In this document: positions 1 through 8,223 of the stretch, one piece after another | Layout of the letters: each line of letters starts with the position of its first letter | Position numbering within the stretch: the first letter of the stretch is position 1 | DNA from: Streptomyces sp. NBC_00569 | GTDB lineage: Bacteria; Actinomycetota; Actinomycetes; Streptomycetales; Streptomycetaceae | Length of the DNA: 64,000 nucleotides | Direction: 5' to 3' | Assembly: GCF_036345255.1 (NCBI RefSeq) | Contig: NZ_CP107783.1 | Span: 8,735,001-8,799,000, forward strand | Made by a program: the position numbers and the translations under genes | The notes under the pieces: model-generated | The model's input: the letters and a program-made list of their open reading frames with translations, nothing else | Database searches by the model: none | Told to the model about the DNA's origin: nothing

Positions 1-480
1 CGGAGTCGTCGCGAGCGCGCCCTGCTCGGCGGCGGAGGCGGCCGCGTCGAAAGAAGTGCCGAGCGCGTCGACCGCGGGCACCAGCGCGTCGATCATGGTC
101 TTGTCGCCCGGCGCGGCACCGCCCAGCGTCATGACCGCGTCCACCCCGGTCCGCAACGCCGCGGCGAGCTCCGCCTCACTGACCTCGGGCGCGTCCCCCA
201 GCGCCTTGCCCGTACGGCGCAGGAGCGTCCCGTACAGCGGACCCGACGCGCCGCCCACGGTCGAGATCAACTGGCGCCCGGCCAGGGTGAGAACACCACC
301 CGGGGTGGCCGGTGCCTCCTTCTCCAGGGCGGCGCTCACGGCCACGAAACCGCGCTGCAGATTGCTGCCGTGGTCGGCGTCACCGATCGGCGAGTCGAGT
401 TCGGTGAGCCGGGTCGCCTCCCGGTCGACAGCCGCGGTGGCCGCCGTGAGCCAGCGTCGGAAGAAATCGGCGTCGAGCAC
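1..480 (-). CDS. dhaL: Dihydroxyacetone kinase subunit DhaL (3' end outside window)
   Basis: ADP/ATP-binding subunit of the dihydroxyacetone kinase that makes dihydroxyacetone phosphate in the cytoplasm. Reading from a GTG at 480 gives 160 codons without a stop to the window edge. The stretch LDSPIGDADHGSNLQRG is the DhaL signature whose aspartates coordinate Mg-nucleotide; VGGASGPLYGT and GDKTMIDAL follow as expected. An AAGGAG ribosome site lies just before the GTG, which fixes the start. It follows dhaK by 44 bp in the same direction, so the two form an operon. The phosphoryl donor, a DhaM/PTS protein or ATP, cannot be decided because the next gene is outside the window. Confidence 0.93.
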   Translation of the reverse strand, partial: MLDADFFRRWLTAATAAVDREATRLTELDSPIGDADHGSNLQRGFVAVSAALEKEAPATPGGVLTLAGRQLISTVGGASGPLYGTLLRRTGKALGDAPEVSEAELAAALRTGVDAVMTLGGAAPGDKTMIDALVPAVDALGTSFDAAASAAEQGALATTP

Positions 481-524
481 GTCATCTCCTTGCGTGGTGG
501 TGATGGTTCGGACGACGGACTGCC

Positions 525-1517
525 TCACATGCCCCAGCGCAGGCCCGCCGTGCTGACGGGCGCGTCCCACAGGCGCAGCATCTCCTCGTCGACCTGGCAC
601 AGAGTGACGGAGGCACCGGCCATGTCGAGCGAGGTGACGTAGTTCCCGACGAGGGTGCGCGCCACCGGCACGCCGCGCTCGGTGAGCACGCGCTGGACCT
701 CGGCGTTGAACCCGTAGAGCTCCAGCAGCGGGGTCGCGCCCATGCCGTTGACGAGGACGAGTACCGGGCCGGTCGGCTGAAGGTCCTCGAGGACGGCGTC
801 CACGGAGAAGTCGGCGATCTCGCCGGAGGTCATCATGGCGCGCCGCTCGCGGCCCGGCTCCCCGTGGATGCCGACGCCCAACTCCAGCTCGCCGGGCGGC
901 AGATCGAAGGTCGGGCTGCCCTTGGCGGGCGTGGCGCACGCGCTCAGGGCCACACCGAAACTCCGTGCGTTCGCGTTGACCTGACGGGCGATCGCCTCCA
1001 CGCGCTCCAGCGACTGCCCCTCCTCGGCCGCCGCACCCGCGATCTTCTCGACGAACAGGGTCGCGCCCGTGCCGCGCCGGCCCGCGGTGTACAGACTGTC
1101 CGTGACGGCCACGTCGTCGTCGACGAGGACCCTGGCGACCTGGATCCCCTCGTCCTCGGCGAGTTCCGCGGCCATGTCGAAGTTGAGCACGTCACCCGTG
1201 TAGTTCTTCACCACGAAGAGCACCCCGGCGCCGCTGTCCACGGCGGCCGCGGCCCGCACCATCTGGTCCGGCACCGGCGACGTGAACACCTCACCCGGAC
1301 AGGCGGCCGACAGCATCCCGTGCCCCACGAACCCCCCGTGCAGCGGCTCGTGCCCCGACCCACCGCCGGAGACGATCGCGACCTTCCCCTCGACGGGGGC
1401 GTCCCGGCGCGCGATCACCCGGTTCTCGACATCGACGTTCAGCTCCGGATGAGCCGCAGCCATCCCCCGCAACGCGTCGGCGACCACGGTCTCGGCCACG
1501 TTGATGAGCATCTTCAT
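525..1517 (-). CDS. dhaK: Dihydroxyacetone kinase subunit DhaK
   Basis: Substrate-binding subunit of dihydroxyacetone kinase, about 330 residues, the usual length. The N-terminal GGGSGHEPLHGG loop and the GVGIHGEPG segment, whose histidine binds dihydroxyacetone covalently as a hemiaminal in this family, are both present; VLVNGMGATP and the GNYVTSLDM region complete the fold. I chose the ATG at 1517 (MKMLINVAET) over the one four codons upstream because a GGAGGT lies directly before it. First gene of the dhaK-dhaL operon. Three short direct repeats 130-150 bp upstream may be its operator. Confidence 0.94.
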   Translation of the reverse strand: MKMLINVAETVVADALRGMAAAHPELNVDVENRVIARRDAPVEGKVAIVSGGGSGHEPLHGGFVGHGMLSAACPGEVFTSPVPDQMVRAAAAVDSGAGVLFVVKNYTGDVLNFDMAAELAEDEGIQVARVLVDDDVAVTDSLYTAGRRGTGATLFVEKIAGAAAEEGQSLERVEAIARQVNANARSFGVALSACATPAKGSPTFDLPPGELELGVGIHGEPGRERRAMMTSGEIADFSVDAVLEDLQPTGPVLVLVNGMGATPLLELYGFNAEVQRVLTERGVPVARTLVGNYVTSLDMAGASVTLCQVDEEMLRLWDAPVSTAGLRWGM

Positions 1518-1642
1518 GGGTACCTCCAAGTGAGCGAAGCATCTGGGCCTCTGGCCAGTGTTTTTTCCCTGGTCAAAGCGGGTTTGGAAGGTTTTCGATC
1601 TTGGCGGTCCGTGGCGGCTGGGAGCGGGTTCTGGCGGGGCTG

Positions 1643-1670
1643 TTGCTGACCTATTGCTGACTTTACTGAC
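1643..1670. promoter_or_regulatory. Three direct repeats upstream of dhaK
   Basis: TTGCTGAC occurs at 1643 and 1654 and TTACTGAC at 1663, spaced 11 and 9 bp. On the minus strand they read GTCAGCAA and face dhaK. A regulator site is an inference. They could instead belong to the neighbouring integrase remnant. Confidence 0.35.
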
Positions 1671-1756
1671 GGAGTATCAGGTGGACGTGTAGTTGCGGAC
1701 CGGCGCTCCCAACCGCTCACTCACGGCAGTATCGGCTCTCGCGGAGACCTGGTCAC

Positions 1757-2205
1757 GTGTGCGGCGTGGGTGGTTGGCAGAAGGTGTCGTCGCCAAGCAT
1801 GGCGATCTTTCGCACCCCCAAGCCGATTCTGCGTGACGCCCACGACAAGGGTTCGATGGCGGAAGACCCTGTGGAAGGCATGCAAGAGCCGGAGTATGTC
1901 CGCCAAAAGATGGTCGTTCCTTCCTTCGCGTACTTGAAGCAAGCCCTGACTGTCGCGGATGAGGGCCTCGTGCTGGAGATCGTGATGATGGCGGGGTGCG
2001 GGCTGCGCAACGGAGAGGCCCAGGCCGTCAACATCAACAACCTCGTGGCCGATGACGTCTACCGAGTGCACGAGCAGATCCACTCCAACCCCGCCGGCCG
2101 GCAAACCTGAAGCACCGCAAGGCGGGGGAGTCCCGGGAGGTTCCTATGCCCAGCTCGGTGCGAGAAGCGATTGAGCAGTACGAGGAGAAGCACGGCGCCA
2201 CGTAG
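1757..2205 (+). pseudogene. Tyrosine recombinase (phage-type integrase) remnant
   Basis: The frame opening at 1757 encodes the middle of an actinobacterial site-specific integrase. MMAGCGLRNGEAQAVN contains the first catalytic arginine, and VADDVYRVHEQI follows. The frame stops at 2110, but after a shift near 2104 the sequence continues as LKHRKAGESREVPMPSSVR, the next conserved segment, up to a TAG at 2205; YLLRG just beyond that stop also looks like integrase. The N-terminal DNA-binding half and the C-terminal HxxR and tyrosine motifs are missing. This is a decayed remnant that marks an old integration event. Confidence 0.8.
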
Positions 2206-2392
2206 GTGAGCTATCTGCTGCGCGGGCCGGGCCGATGCTGCCTCTCTCGCCAGCCCGCCATGCCGCCCGCCGCCAATCATGGCGAGCCGCAAGGCACGTT
2301 GCCGCCTGGCCAGCGTGAAACTACAGGCTCGACTCGCTTCAGGTGCATAGTGGCGGGACGGAGACTTCTCCCGTCCCCCGGCTCGGTTAGAC

Positions 2393-2419
2393 GATCTTGG
2401 CGGGGAACCCGCCGAGATC
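2393..2419. terminator. Hairpin in degenerate DNA
   Basis: GATCTTGGCGGG and CCCGCCGAGATC pair over 12 bp (one G-T) around a GAA loop. A weaker 7-bp hairpin lies at 2355-2377. There is no U-tract, so the terminator role is inferred. 2206-2540 otherwise holds no gene I can support. Confidence 0.4.
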
Positions 2420-2540
2420 TGCACCGTTCCACCTGCGGTCGACTGAAACCAGGGAACGGCGAAGGCTCATACCACTACTCGGCCGAGCCCTGCCGTATCC
2501 GCTGGCGGGCCTTCTCGTAGAAGTTGTGTGCCGCGTCGAG

Positions 2541-2692
2541 TCAGCGGCTCGTCTCCGCGTACGTCAGGACGTGGCGGAGCTTGGTGAGTACGCGCCAGTT
2601 TCTTCAGGTCGGCGAAGCCGTGCTCGTTTGCCGCGCGTTCCCGGCTGACCAGCCGGTCCGCTTGCTTCTCCGGGGCGGTCAGCGGCTTGTGC
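2541..2692 (-). pseudogene. DDE transposase C-terminal remnant
   Basis: The minus strand reads KPLTAPEKQADRLVSRERA then NEHGFADLK, the C-terminal end of a Streptomyces DDE-family transposase, including the E of the catalytic triad region. After a frameshift it continues as RVLTKLRHVLTYAETSR and stops at 2541. The N-terminal two thirds are gone. It is not expected to be active. Confidence 0.7.
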
Positions 2693-2743
2693 CGCGACGC
2701 CTGCGCTACCGCGCACGTCGGTCGGCCGTGTCGAGGGGGACGG

Positions 2744-3640
2744 TCAGCGGGAGGTGAGGGGGGTTTCGGACTCAACGCGGGTGAGCTTTTCGGGGTTGCG
2801 GACGTAGTAGAGACCCGTGACGCGAGCGTTCTCCACGCGGAAGGCCAGCACGCCGTCGATCACGCCGTCCACGCGCAGGATAAGTCCGGGGTTGCCGTTG
2901 ACCGTCGTGGGCTCACTGGTGAAGGTGCCGCCGGCCTTTTCGACACTGCCGGCCATGTAACGGAGCACCTTGTCGGCGCCGACGACCGGTCGCAAGGCCG
3001 CCAGCCTGAGGCCGCCGCCGTCGCTGACGAAGACAACATCCGGGGCGAGTACGTCGAGCAGCCCCTGTAGGTCCCCGGTCTCGAGCGCGGACTGGAACGA
3101 ATTCAACGCTGCCCGGGTTTCTTCCGGGGATACCGATGTGCGCGGCCGGCGGGCGTCGACGTGCCGGCGGGCGCGGTAGGAGATCTGGCGTGCGGCGGCG
3201 GGGCTCTTGTCGATCGCGGCCGCGATGTCGGCGTAGCCGAAGTCGAAGACCTCGCGCAGCACGAAGACGGCGCGCTCGGTCGGTGAGAGGGTTTCGAGGA
3301 TGAACATGAGTGCCAGCGACAAGTTCTCGGACAGTTCGACGTCCTCGGCCACGTCCGGCGCGGTGAGCAGGGGCTCGGGCAGCCAGGGGCCGACGTAGGC
3401 CTCCTTGCGCCGTTTGAGGGTGCGTAGCCGGTTGAGTGCTTGCCGGGTCGTGATCCGTACCAGGTAGGCGCGCTGGTCCTGCACCTGCTCCAGGTCGACC
3501 TTGATCCACCGCAGCCAGGCCTCCTGGAGGACGTCCTCGGCGTCCGCTGCCGATCCGAGCATCTCGTACGCGACGGTGAACAGCAGGTCGCGGTGGGCGA
3601 CGAAGGCCTCGGTCGCGGGCTCGGTGACGTGGTCGTTCAT
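2744..3640 (-). CDS. ECF41-type RNA polymerase sigma factor (SigJ family)
   Basis: 298 residues from the ATG at 3640 (MNDHVTEPATEAF). Residues 10-75 form sigma region 2 (RDLLFTVAYEMLGSAADAED, then VLQEAWLRW) and about 105-155 region 4 (LSPTERAVFVLREVFDFGY). Then comes a SnoaL-like C-terminal domain instead of an anti-sigma gene. The three motifs known for ECF41 are visible: WLPEPL between the sigma regions, DGGG in the SnoaL domain, and NPEKL near the C-terminus. In this family the SnoaL domain controls activity and the sigma factor usually drives a neighbouring oxidoreductase or decarboxylase gene, which fits the FAD oxidoreductase beside it. The inducing signal is unknown. Confidence 0.93.
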   Translation of the reverse strand: MNDHVTEPATEAFVAHRDLLFTVAYEMLGSAADAEDVLQEAWLRWIKVDLEQVQDQRAYLVRITTRQALNRLRTLKRRKEAYVGPWLPEPLLTAPDVAEDVELSENLSLALMFILETLSPTERAVFVLREVFDFGYADIAAAIDKSPAAARQISYRARRHVDARRPRTSVSPEETRAALNSFQSALETGDLQGLLDVLAPDVVFVSDGGGLRLAALRPVVGADKVLRYMAGSVEKAGGTFTSEPTTVNGNPGLILRVDGVIDGVLAFRVENARVTGLYYVRNPEKLTRVESETPLTSR

Positions 3641-3840
3641 GTCGTGCGCTTCACTTTCTCGTGGTTGGCCCCATGTGCCGGAAACGGGCCGTAAGGAACA
3701 TGAACCCAGTCCGATGACGGGGTTGTCGGCAGCAGCCTCCCCACTGGTCAGGCCACGTGGGGTGGGGGGGATGGCACCCCGGTGCCCGGCCATGGCATAC
3801 GAGGCCGAGGCGTTGGGCGCTTGTCACTCCGGCTCGGTCC

Positions 3841-3874
3841 TTGTTGGGCCGGACCGGTCGGTCCGGCCCAACAA
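3841..3874. terminator. Strong intrinsic terminator hairpin
   Basis: Perfect 15-bp stem (TTGTTGGGCCGGACC and its complement) with a GGTC loop. It lies 14 bp past the stop of the minus-strand oxidoreductase and before the sigma-factor gene, so it probably ends the oxidoreductase transcript. Confidence 0.8.
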
Positions 3875-3887
3875 GGGGACTTGGCGG

Positions 3888-5087
3888 CTAGGCCGCGCGT
3901 CGGATGTCGGGCGGCGTCGTGGGGTGTTCCGGCAGAGACGTTTCCAGGCGGTCGGTGCCGTCGCCGTGGGATGCGCGGGAACTGGCCTTGCGCGCCCCGG
4001 ACACCAACTTATTGAGGGTGAACCGGCAGGCGATCTCTTTGACGCCGGCACCGGGTCGCCCGCTGATGCGGAGCGCGTTCACCTTGTCGTTCGGGTAGGA
4101 GAACTGGGTGATGCCCTCGTTTCGGCCGAGGCTGAGGCATTGCCCGGCGAAGAACATCCGGACGCGAGCGGGTGCTTTCCCCGCGATCCGGCGCAGGATC
4201 GTGTCGGCGGCTGCCGGGCCCAGCTGCACGGCGGCCTGGCAGCTCATCCGGAACGGCTGGTCCGTCATCACCGCCGCGTCCCCGGCGGCGACGATGCGCA
4301 CGTCGTCCACACTGGTCAGCGTCGCGTCGGTGAGCAGGCGGCCGTCGGTGTCGGTGCGCAGCCCGCTGCGGGCGGCCAGGTCCGGGACACGGAATCCCGC
4401 GGTCCAGATGGTCACCGCGCTGGGCAGCGAGCGGGCGTCGTCGAGCTGTACGGCGTCCTGTGTCACTTCCCTCACCCGCGCACGGGGGCCTTCGAGGACG
4501 GTCACACCCAGCTTGGCGAGCCGGCGGGCGACCGGGCGGCGGACCCGGGCGTGCAGGGAGGGGCCGAGCGCGTCGCCGCAGACCAGGGTGACCTTGCGGC
4601 CCGATTCCGCCAGCTCGGCGGCGGTCTCCAGGCCGGTCGGTCCGGCCCCGACCACGGTCACCGAAGCCGACGCGGACGTCGTATCCAGCGCCGACCGCAG
4701 TCGTTGCGCCCCCTCGAAGTCCGACACCCAGTGAGCGAACTCCGCCGCTCCGGGCACGCCGGGATCGGCGGCGCCGCTGCCCACCGCGTAGACGAGGTAG
4801 TCGTAGGAGAGTGTGTCACCACCCGCCAACGACACCCGGCGCCCGGCAGCGTCGATTCGGGTCGCGGTGTCGACCACCAGGCGGACGTCCCCGCCCAGAA
4901 CTTCACCGAAGCCCTCGACCGCGTCGTCGGAGCCGGTCACTAGCTGGTGCAGGCGGATCCGCGAGACGAACTCGGGGCGCGGATTGACCAGGGTCACCGA
5001 CACGCCATCGCGCCGAGCCAGGCTGTTGGCGGCTGTCACGCCCCCGTACCCGCCGCCGATCACGACCACCTGGACGTTCCCGTTCAT
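3888..5087 (-). CDS. NDH-2-like FAD-dependent pyridine nucleotide oxidoreductase
   Basis: About 399 residues. The N-terminus VVVIGGGYGGVTAANSLA is the FAD-binding Rossmann motif. VTVVGAGPTGLETAAELAE near residue 150 is the NAD(P)H-binding motif, and VRIVAAGDAAV near 280 is the second FAD motif. The layout matches type II NADH dehydrogenase-like proteins, which pass electrons from NAD(P)H to a quinone or small acceptor at the membrane surface; no membrane anchor is evident. Two ATGs (5090 and 5087) are possible, and spacing from the GAGGGAG ribosome site favours 5087. It lies next to the ECF41 sigma gene, and an ECF41-like promoter is visible upstream (5122-5148), so it is probably that sigma factor's target. 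Confidence 0.9.
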   Translation of the reverse strand: MNGNVQVVVIGGGYGGVTAANSLARRDGVSVTLVNPRPEFVSRIRLHQLVTGSDDAVEGFGEVLGGDVRLVVDTATRIDAAGRRVSLAGGDTLSYDYLVYAVGSGAADPGVPGAAEFAHWVSDFEGAQRLRSALDTTSASASVTVVGAGPTGLETAAELAESGRKVTLVCGDALGPSLHARVRRPVARRLAKLGVTVLEGPRARVREVTQDAVQLDDARSLPSAVTIWTAGFRVPDLAARSGLRTDTDGRLLTDATLTSVDDVRIVAAGDAAVMTDQPFRMSCQAAVQLGPAAADTILRRIAGKAPARVRMFFAGQCLSLGRNEGITQFSYPNDKVNALRISGRPGAGVKEIACRFTLNKLVSGARKASSRASHGDGTDRLETSLPEHPTTPPDIRRAA

Positions 5088-5121
5088 CATGTCTCCCTCG
5101 TTCTTATGGACTCGGCATTGA

Positions 5122-5148
5122 GACACCAGCCGCGCATCCGGTGTAACA
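5122..5148 (-). promoter_or_regulatory. Candidate ECF41 promoter
   Basis: On the minus strand TGTTACA, 16 bp, then TGTC lies about 35 bp before the oxidoreductase start. This resembles the ECF41 consensus as I recall it (TGTCACA, 16 bp, CGTC), with one mismatch in each element. Confidence 0.5.
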
Positions 5149-5746
5149 GCTCGCGGATGAGACGTAGCGCACATCGGACGCGGCAGAAGCGCCGCCCCTT
5201 CCGCCGCGAGTGGCGTGACGCGGCCCTGACGAGGTCGGGGCAAGGGCCGGGGAGTCTCGCGGTCGCGGGCGAGGGGGCCCAGCCTGCGGCACTCGGCCTG
5301 ACACGGCTCGGTGGTGGCCGCGCGGGCGACTGGAGCCGACGGACACGACGTGGTGCCAGCCCGACATGCGCTTGCGGTGCCAGGCCTGGGGAGTCCCCTG
5401 GCGTGGCGGGGAAGACCGGTGCCCAGCGCCGCCGGGGCTCCTTGGAGACGACGGCCCGCAAGGTCACATACCCAGCTCCGGCGTCTAGGATCGCGCTGAC
5501 CAGCAGGTTCTCGGGTTGTCTCACGTCCTGCCCTTGCCGAGACGAAGAGCTGCATGGACCTCGCCTGCCTGCTGCTCATCGCCAACGCCCTGATCCACGA
5601 CCAGGGCCGCCGGTTCGACACCATCGAGGACATCGACGACGTCACAGGGAATCCGGAATGCAAGGCACAACGCCACCCGGCTTCAAGGACGAGATGCTCT
5701 TCGTCTGCCGCGTACCCAAGGAGGTCGAGGTCACCCCGCGGGATCC
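5149..5746. other. Region without a supportable gene
   Basis: Open frames here have no recognisable family. A short plus-strand stretch at 5554-5640 (LACLLLIANALIHDQGRRFD) looks protein-like but has no clear ends. Probably remnant DNA. Confidence 0.4.
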
Positions 5747-6142
5747 GCGTACTTCCACCACGCCGACTCCTTCGCCTTGATGCGCGGCGGCCATCTCGAC
5801 ATCTGTGTCCTCGGCGCGTTCCAGGTCTCCGCCACCGGCGACCTGGCCAACTGGCAGACGGGTGCCCCCGACGCCATCCCTGCCGTCGGCGGAGCCATGG
5901 ACCTGGCGATTGGGGCGAAGAAGGTGTTCGTGATGATGACCCTGTTCACCAAAGACGGCACGCCCAAGCTGGTGCCCGAGTGCGGCTACCCGCTCACCGG
6001 CCTCGGCTGCGTCGACCGCGTCTACACCGACCTCGCGGTCTTCGACATCACCCCCCAAGGAGTGCGCGTCACGCAGACATTCGGCATCACACCGGACGAG
6101 CTCGCCGCACGCCTGGACGTACCCCTGACCGTCGTCGAGTAG
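5747..6142 (+). pseudogene. CoA-transferase subunit B (PcaJ-like), N-terminally truncated
   Basis: The frame beginning AYFHHADSFALMRGGHLDIC and continuing VLGAFQVSATGDLANW is the C-terminal half of 3-oxoadipate or acetate CoA-transferase subunit B, which moves CoA between succinyl-CoA and 3-oxoadipate in the beta-ketoadipate pathway. GAMDLAIGAKKVFVMM and LTGLGCVDRVYTDLAV are also typical. The first half, with the active-site glutamate of this subunit (in the SENG motif), is missing, and there is no subunit A gene. An ATG at 5777 could start a short protein, but it would lack the catalytic residue. Confidence 0.82.
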
Positions 6143-6218
6143 TGCTTCACGGGTGGGGAATCGCCGTCGCCGAACTACGTCGGCGACGGCTGGTCGGCGC
6201 GGAGCGCCAGAGCAGACG

Positions 6219-7199
6219 TCAGTCCGGAATGGTGACCAGTACCCGGCCGCGTCCGCCCGCATCGACCCGTTCATGAGCTTTGGCGATTTCCTGTAGCGGG
6301 TAGCGGTCGCCGACGTCGACGGTGACGGCGCCCACAGCAGCCGCAGCGATAAGATCCCGGGCCGCCTGCCGTTTGGCCTCGGCCGGGAAGTCGTCGCTGC
6401 CGAGCAGGCGCAGCGTAACGTTGTTGAACAGCAGGGGCCAGAAGGGGAGTTCGGTGCGGTCGGCGTGGGTTCCGTAGGCGGCGATGACCGCATCGAGTGC
6501 GGTGACCGCGTTGTCGAGGTCGGCGTTGGCAGAAAGCGACACTTCGATGACACGGTGCACGCCGTCCGGTGCATGCGCGCGAATTGCCGCGGCGGGGTCC
6601 TCCATGTCCAGGGCGACGGCGTGCGAGGCGACGGCTGGGTCGACGCGATCCAGATCGCGCTCGCGGCGGACGGTGCCGATGACCGTGGCTCCACCCCAGC
6701 GGGCGAGCTGAGCGGCCAACGAGCCCACACCGCCAAGGACGCCGTTCACAAGGACGAGTCGTCCGTCGACCGGGCCGTCCGCGAACACCGCTCGGTGCGC
6801 GGTGATACCAGGGATGCCGAGACTCGCCCCGAGCTCGTCGCCGAGGTGGTCGGGGAGTGGCACGGCCTGATGGTCCGGAACCACCGTGAACTGAGCGGCG
6901 GTACCGAAGGGCCGGTAGGACTGGGCTCCGTACACCCACACCCGCTCGCCCACGCGGCGGGTATCGACCCCACCGCCGACGGCATCGACGACGCCGGCGG
7001 CGTCACTGTGCGGGATCAACTGGGGATACGGCATGGAGGAGCCGAGCCAGCCGCGCCGCTTCTTGGTGTCGCCGGGATTGACCCCGGACACGTGGACTCG
7101 GACTCGGACTTCGCCAAAGCCGGGCTCAGGGTCGGGTAGTTCACCGACGTGCAGGACATCGGCGGCCGGGCCCTGTCGGTCGTACCAGGACGCGAACAT
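6219..7199 (-). CDS. NADPH:quinone reductase-type MDR oxidoreductase
   Basis: 326 residues of the medium-chain dehydrogenase/reductase family, zinc-independent quinone oxidoreductase branch. The N-terminus has the GroES-like fold (FGEVRVRVHVSGVNPGDTK). The Rossmann segment VLVNGVLGGVGSLAAQLA near residue 150 binds NADPH. The structural-zinc cysteine cluster of alcohol dehydrogenases is absent. These cytosolic enzymes reduce quinones or enones. GGAGG before the ATG at 7199 supports the start. It follows the PadR gene by 20 bp in the same direction, so the pair is one operon, presumably repressed through the palindrome at 7769-7806. Confidence 0.9.
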   Translation of the reverse strand: MFASWYDRQGPAADVLHVGELPDPEPGFGEVRVRVHVSGVNPGDTKKRRGWLGSSMPYPQLIPHSDAAGVVDAVGGGVDTRRVGERVWVYGAQSYRPFGTAAQFTVVPDHQAVPLPDHLGDELGASLGIPGITAHRAVFADGPVDGRLVLVNGVLGGVGSLAAQLARWGGATVIGTVRRERDLDRVDPAVASHAVALDMEDPAAAIRAHAPDGVHRVIEVSLSANADLDNAVTALDAVIAAYGTHADRTELPFWPLLFNNVTLRLLGSDDFPAEAKRQAARDLIAAAAVGAVTVDVGDRYPLQEIAKAHERVDAGGRGRVLVTIPD

Positions 7200-7219
7200 G
7201 GAGGTACCTCCGGTGGCTC

Positions 7220-7750
7220 TCAGGGGCGGTCGGGTGCTGCCTTGCCCAGGACTTCGCGGAGCCATGTTCGTTCGGCTCGGCTCGTGGCACGGGCGGTGAG
7301 CATCAGGCCGCGCCGATATGGGTCGGCGACCTGCTCGGCGGACATCGGGCGGTCGCCGTCGTAGAAGAAGCTCGCGGGCTCCTCCAGGAAGGCGAGGCGG
7401 CGGAGGAGCACGGCGTGCTGCTCGGCGACGTCGGGCAACTGCGAGAGGAAAGCCAGGATCGTGGAGAACCGGGCGAAATCGGTGATCTCGTGATCGGCCG
7501 GCCTGCGCAGGCGCTCCAGCATGTCGGCGCGTCCCGCCTCGGTCAGGCTGAGTACATAGCGGGCGGCGCCCGCCCGCGGATCGGCCCGCCGTGCGAGTAG
7601 GCCCGCCTTGGCCAGTCGGGTGATGGCCGGGTACAGGCTTCCGTCACTGACCGGGCGAGTGAAGCCGGTCAGATGTGAGACGCGCCGTCGTAGTTCGTGA
7701 CCTGGTATCGGGCCTTCGGCGAGGAAGCCCAGAATCGCGAGTTCCAGCAT
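7220..7750 (-). CDS. PadR-family transcriptional regulator
   Basis: 176 residues. The N-terminal winged helix (LAILGFLAEGPIPGHELRRR, then DGSLYPAITRLAKAGLL) is the PadR DNA-binding domain. The C-terminal half (about 90-176) is the helical dimerisation region seen in the longer PadR subgroup. PadR proteins usually repress a neighbouring detoxification gene and release it on binding a small phenolic or drug-like ligand. Here the likely target is the quinone oxidoreductase gene just downstream, plus autoregulation at the palindromic operator 19 bp upstream of the start. The ligand is not known. Confidence 0.92.
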   Translation of the reverse strand: MLELAILGFLAEGPIPGHELRRRVSHLTGFTRPVSDGSLYPAITRLAKAGLLARRADPRAGAARYVLSLTEAGRADMLERLRRPADHEITDFARFSTILAFLSQLPDVAEQHAVLLRRLAFLEEPASFFYDGDRPMSAEQVADPYRRGLMLTARATSRAERTWLREVLGKAAPDRP

Positions 7751-7768
7751 GAGGTCATCTTCTCATGC

Positions 7769-7806
7769 GTAACATCGAATCGATGTATACATCGCTTCGA
7801 TGTTAC
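7769..7806. promoter_or_regulatory. 38-bp double palindrome, probable PadR operator
   Basis: GTAACATCGAA and TTCGATGTTAC are perfect 11-bp outer arms around the perfect 14-bp palindrome CGATGTATACATCG (7781-7794). It can also be read as two 15-bp units, ACATCG-N3-CGATGT, at 7772 and 7790, so two dimers could sit side by side. PadR operators usually have ATGT/ACAT arms, which are present here. Confidence 0.8.
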
Positions 7807-8223
7807 GGATGGCCTCCCCTCGCTGTCGACAGTGCTCACACGTGGCCTGACCAGCACGGACGAGGTTACTGGCACCTTCAGGGTCACCCCGGTTCGCCTT
7901 GGGCACGCCAAGGTCCGGATGCTGCCAGGCCCGACCATCCCGAACACGCCGTGCTGTTGTCGATGTGCGCCAGGGAGCGCGTGACACCCACCAGCCAGAG
8001 AGAATTGCTGAAAGTTTCTGCAAGTGATTGCCGGAGTGGGAAGCGACTGTTTGACTCGCCTGGCGACAGGCAACAACGGCCCGGGCGCCGGGCAGCTCTC
8101 AGCGATCCGGCAAAGGCCGCCCTGGATCAGGCGCCACCATCCGCACCGCGAACTGCGGGGCGGGCCACTGCGCCCCCGTTCCGTGACCGGCCTGGCAACC
8201 CCTTTCAGCCCGAGAGGAACACC
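7807..8223 (+). promoter_or_regulatory. Leader of the PfkB kinase gene with a LacI-like operator at 8005-8023
   Basis: TTGCTGAAAGTTTCTGCAA at 8005-8023 is a 19-bp imperfect palindrome (TTGC..GCAA, GAAA..TTTC) of the kind LacI-family sugar regulators bind in Streptomyces. No gene is supportable in this stretch. A sugar-transport operon may have stood here, since the kinase downstream is a carbohydrate kinase. Confidence 0.5.

Noticed and set aside
5091..5524. Minus-strand frame upstream of the FAD oxidoreductase as an N-terminal extension
   Set aside because: The stretch is Arg/Pro-rich without homology, and a good ribosome site precedes 5087.
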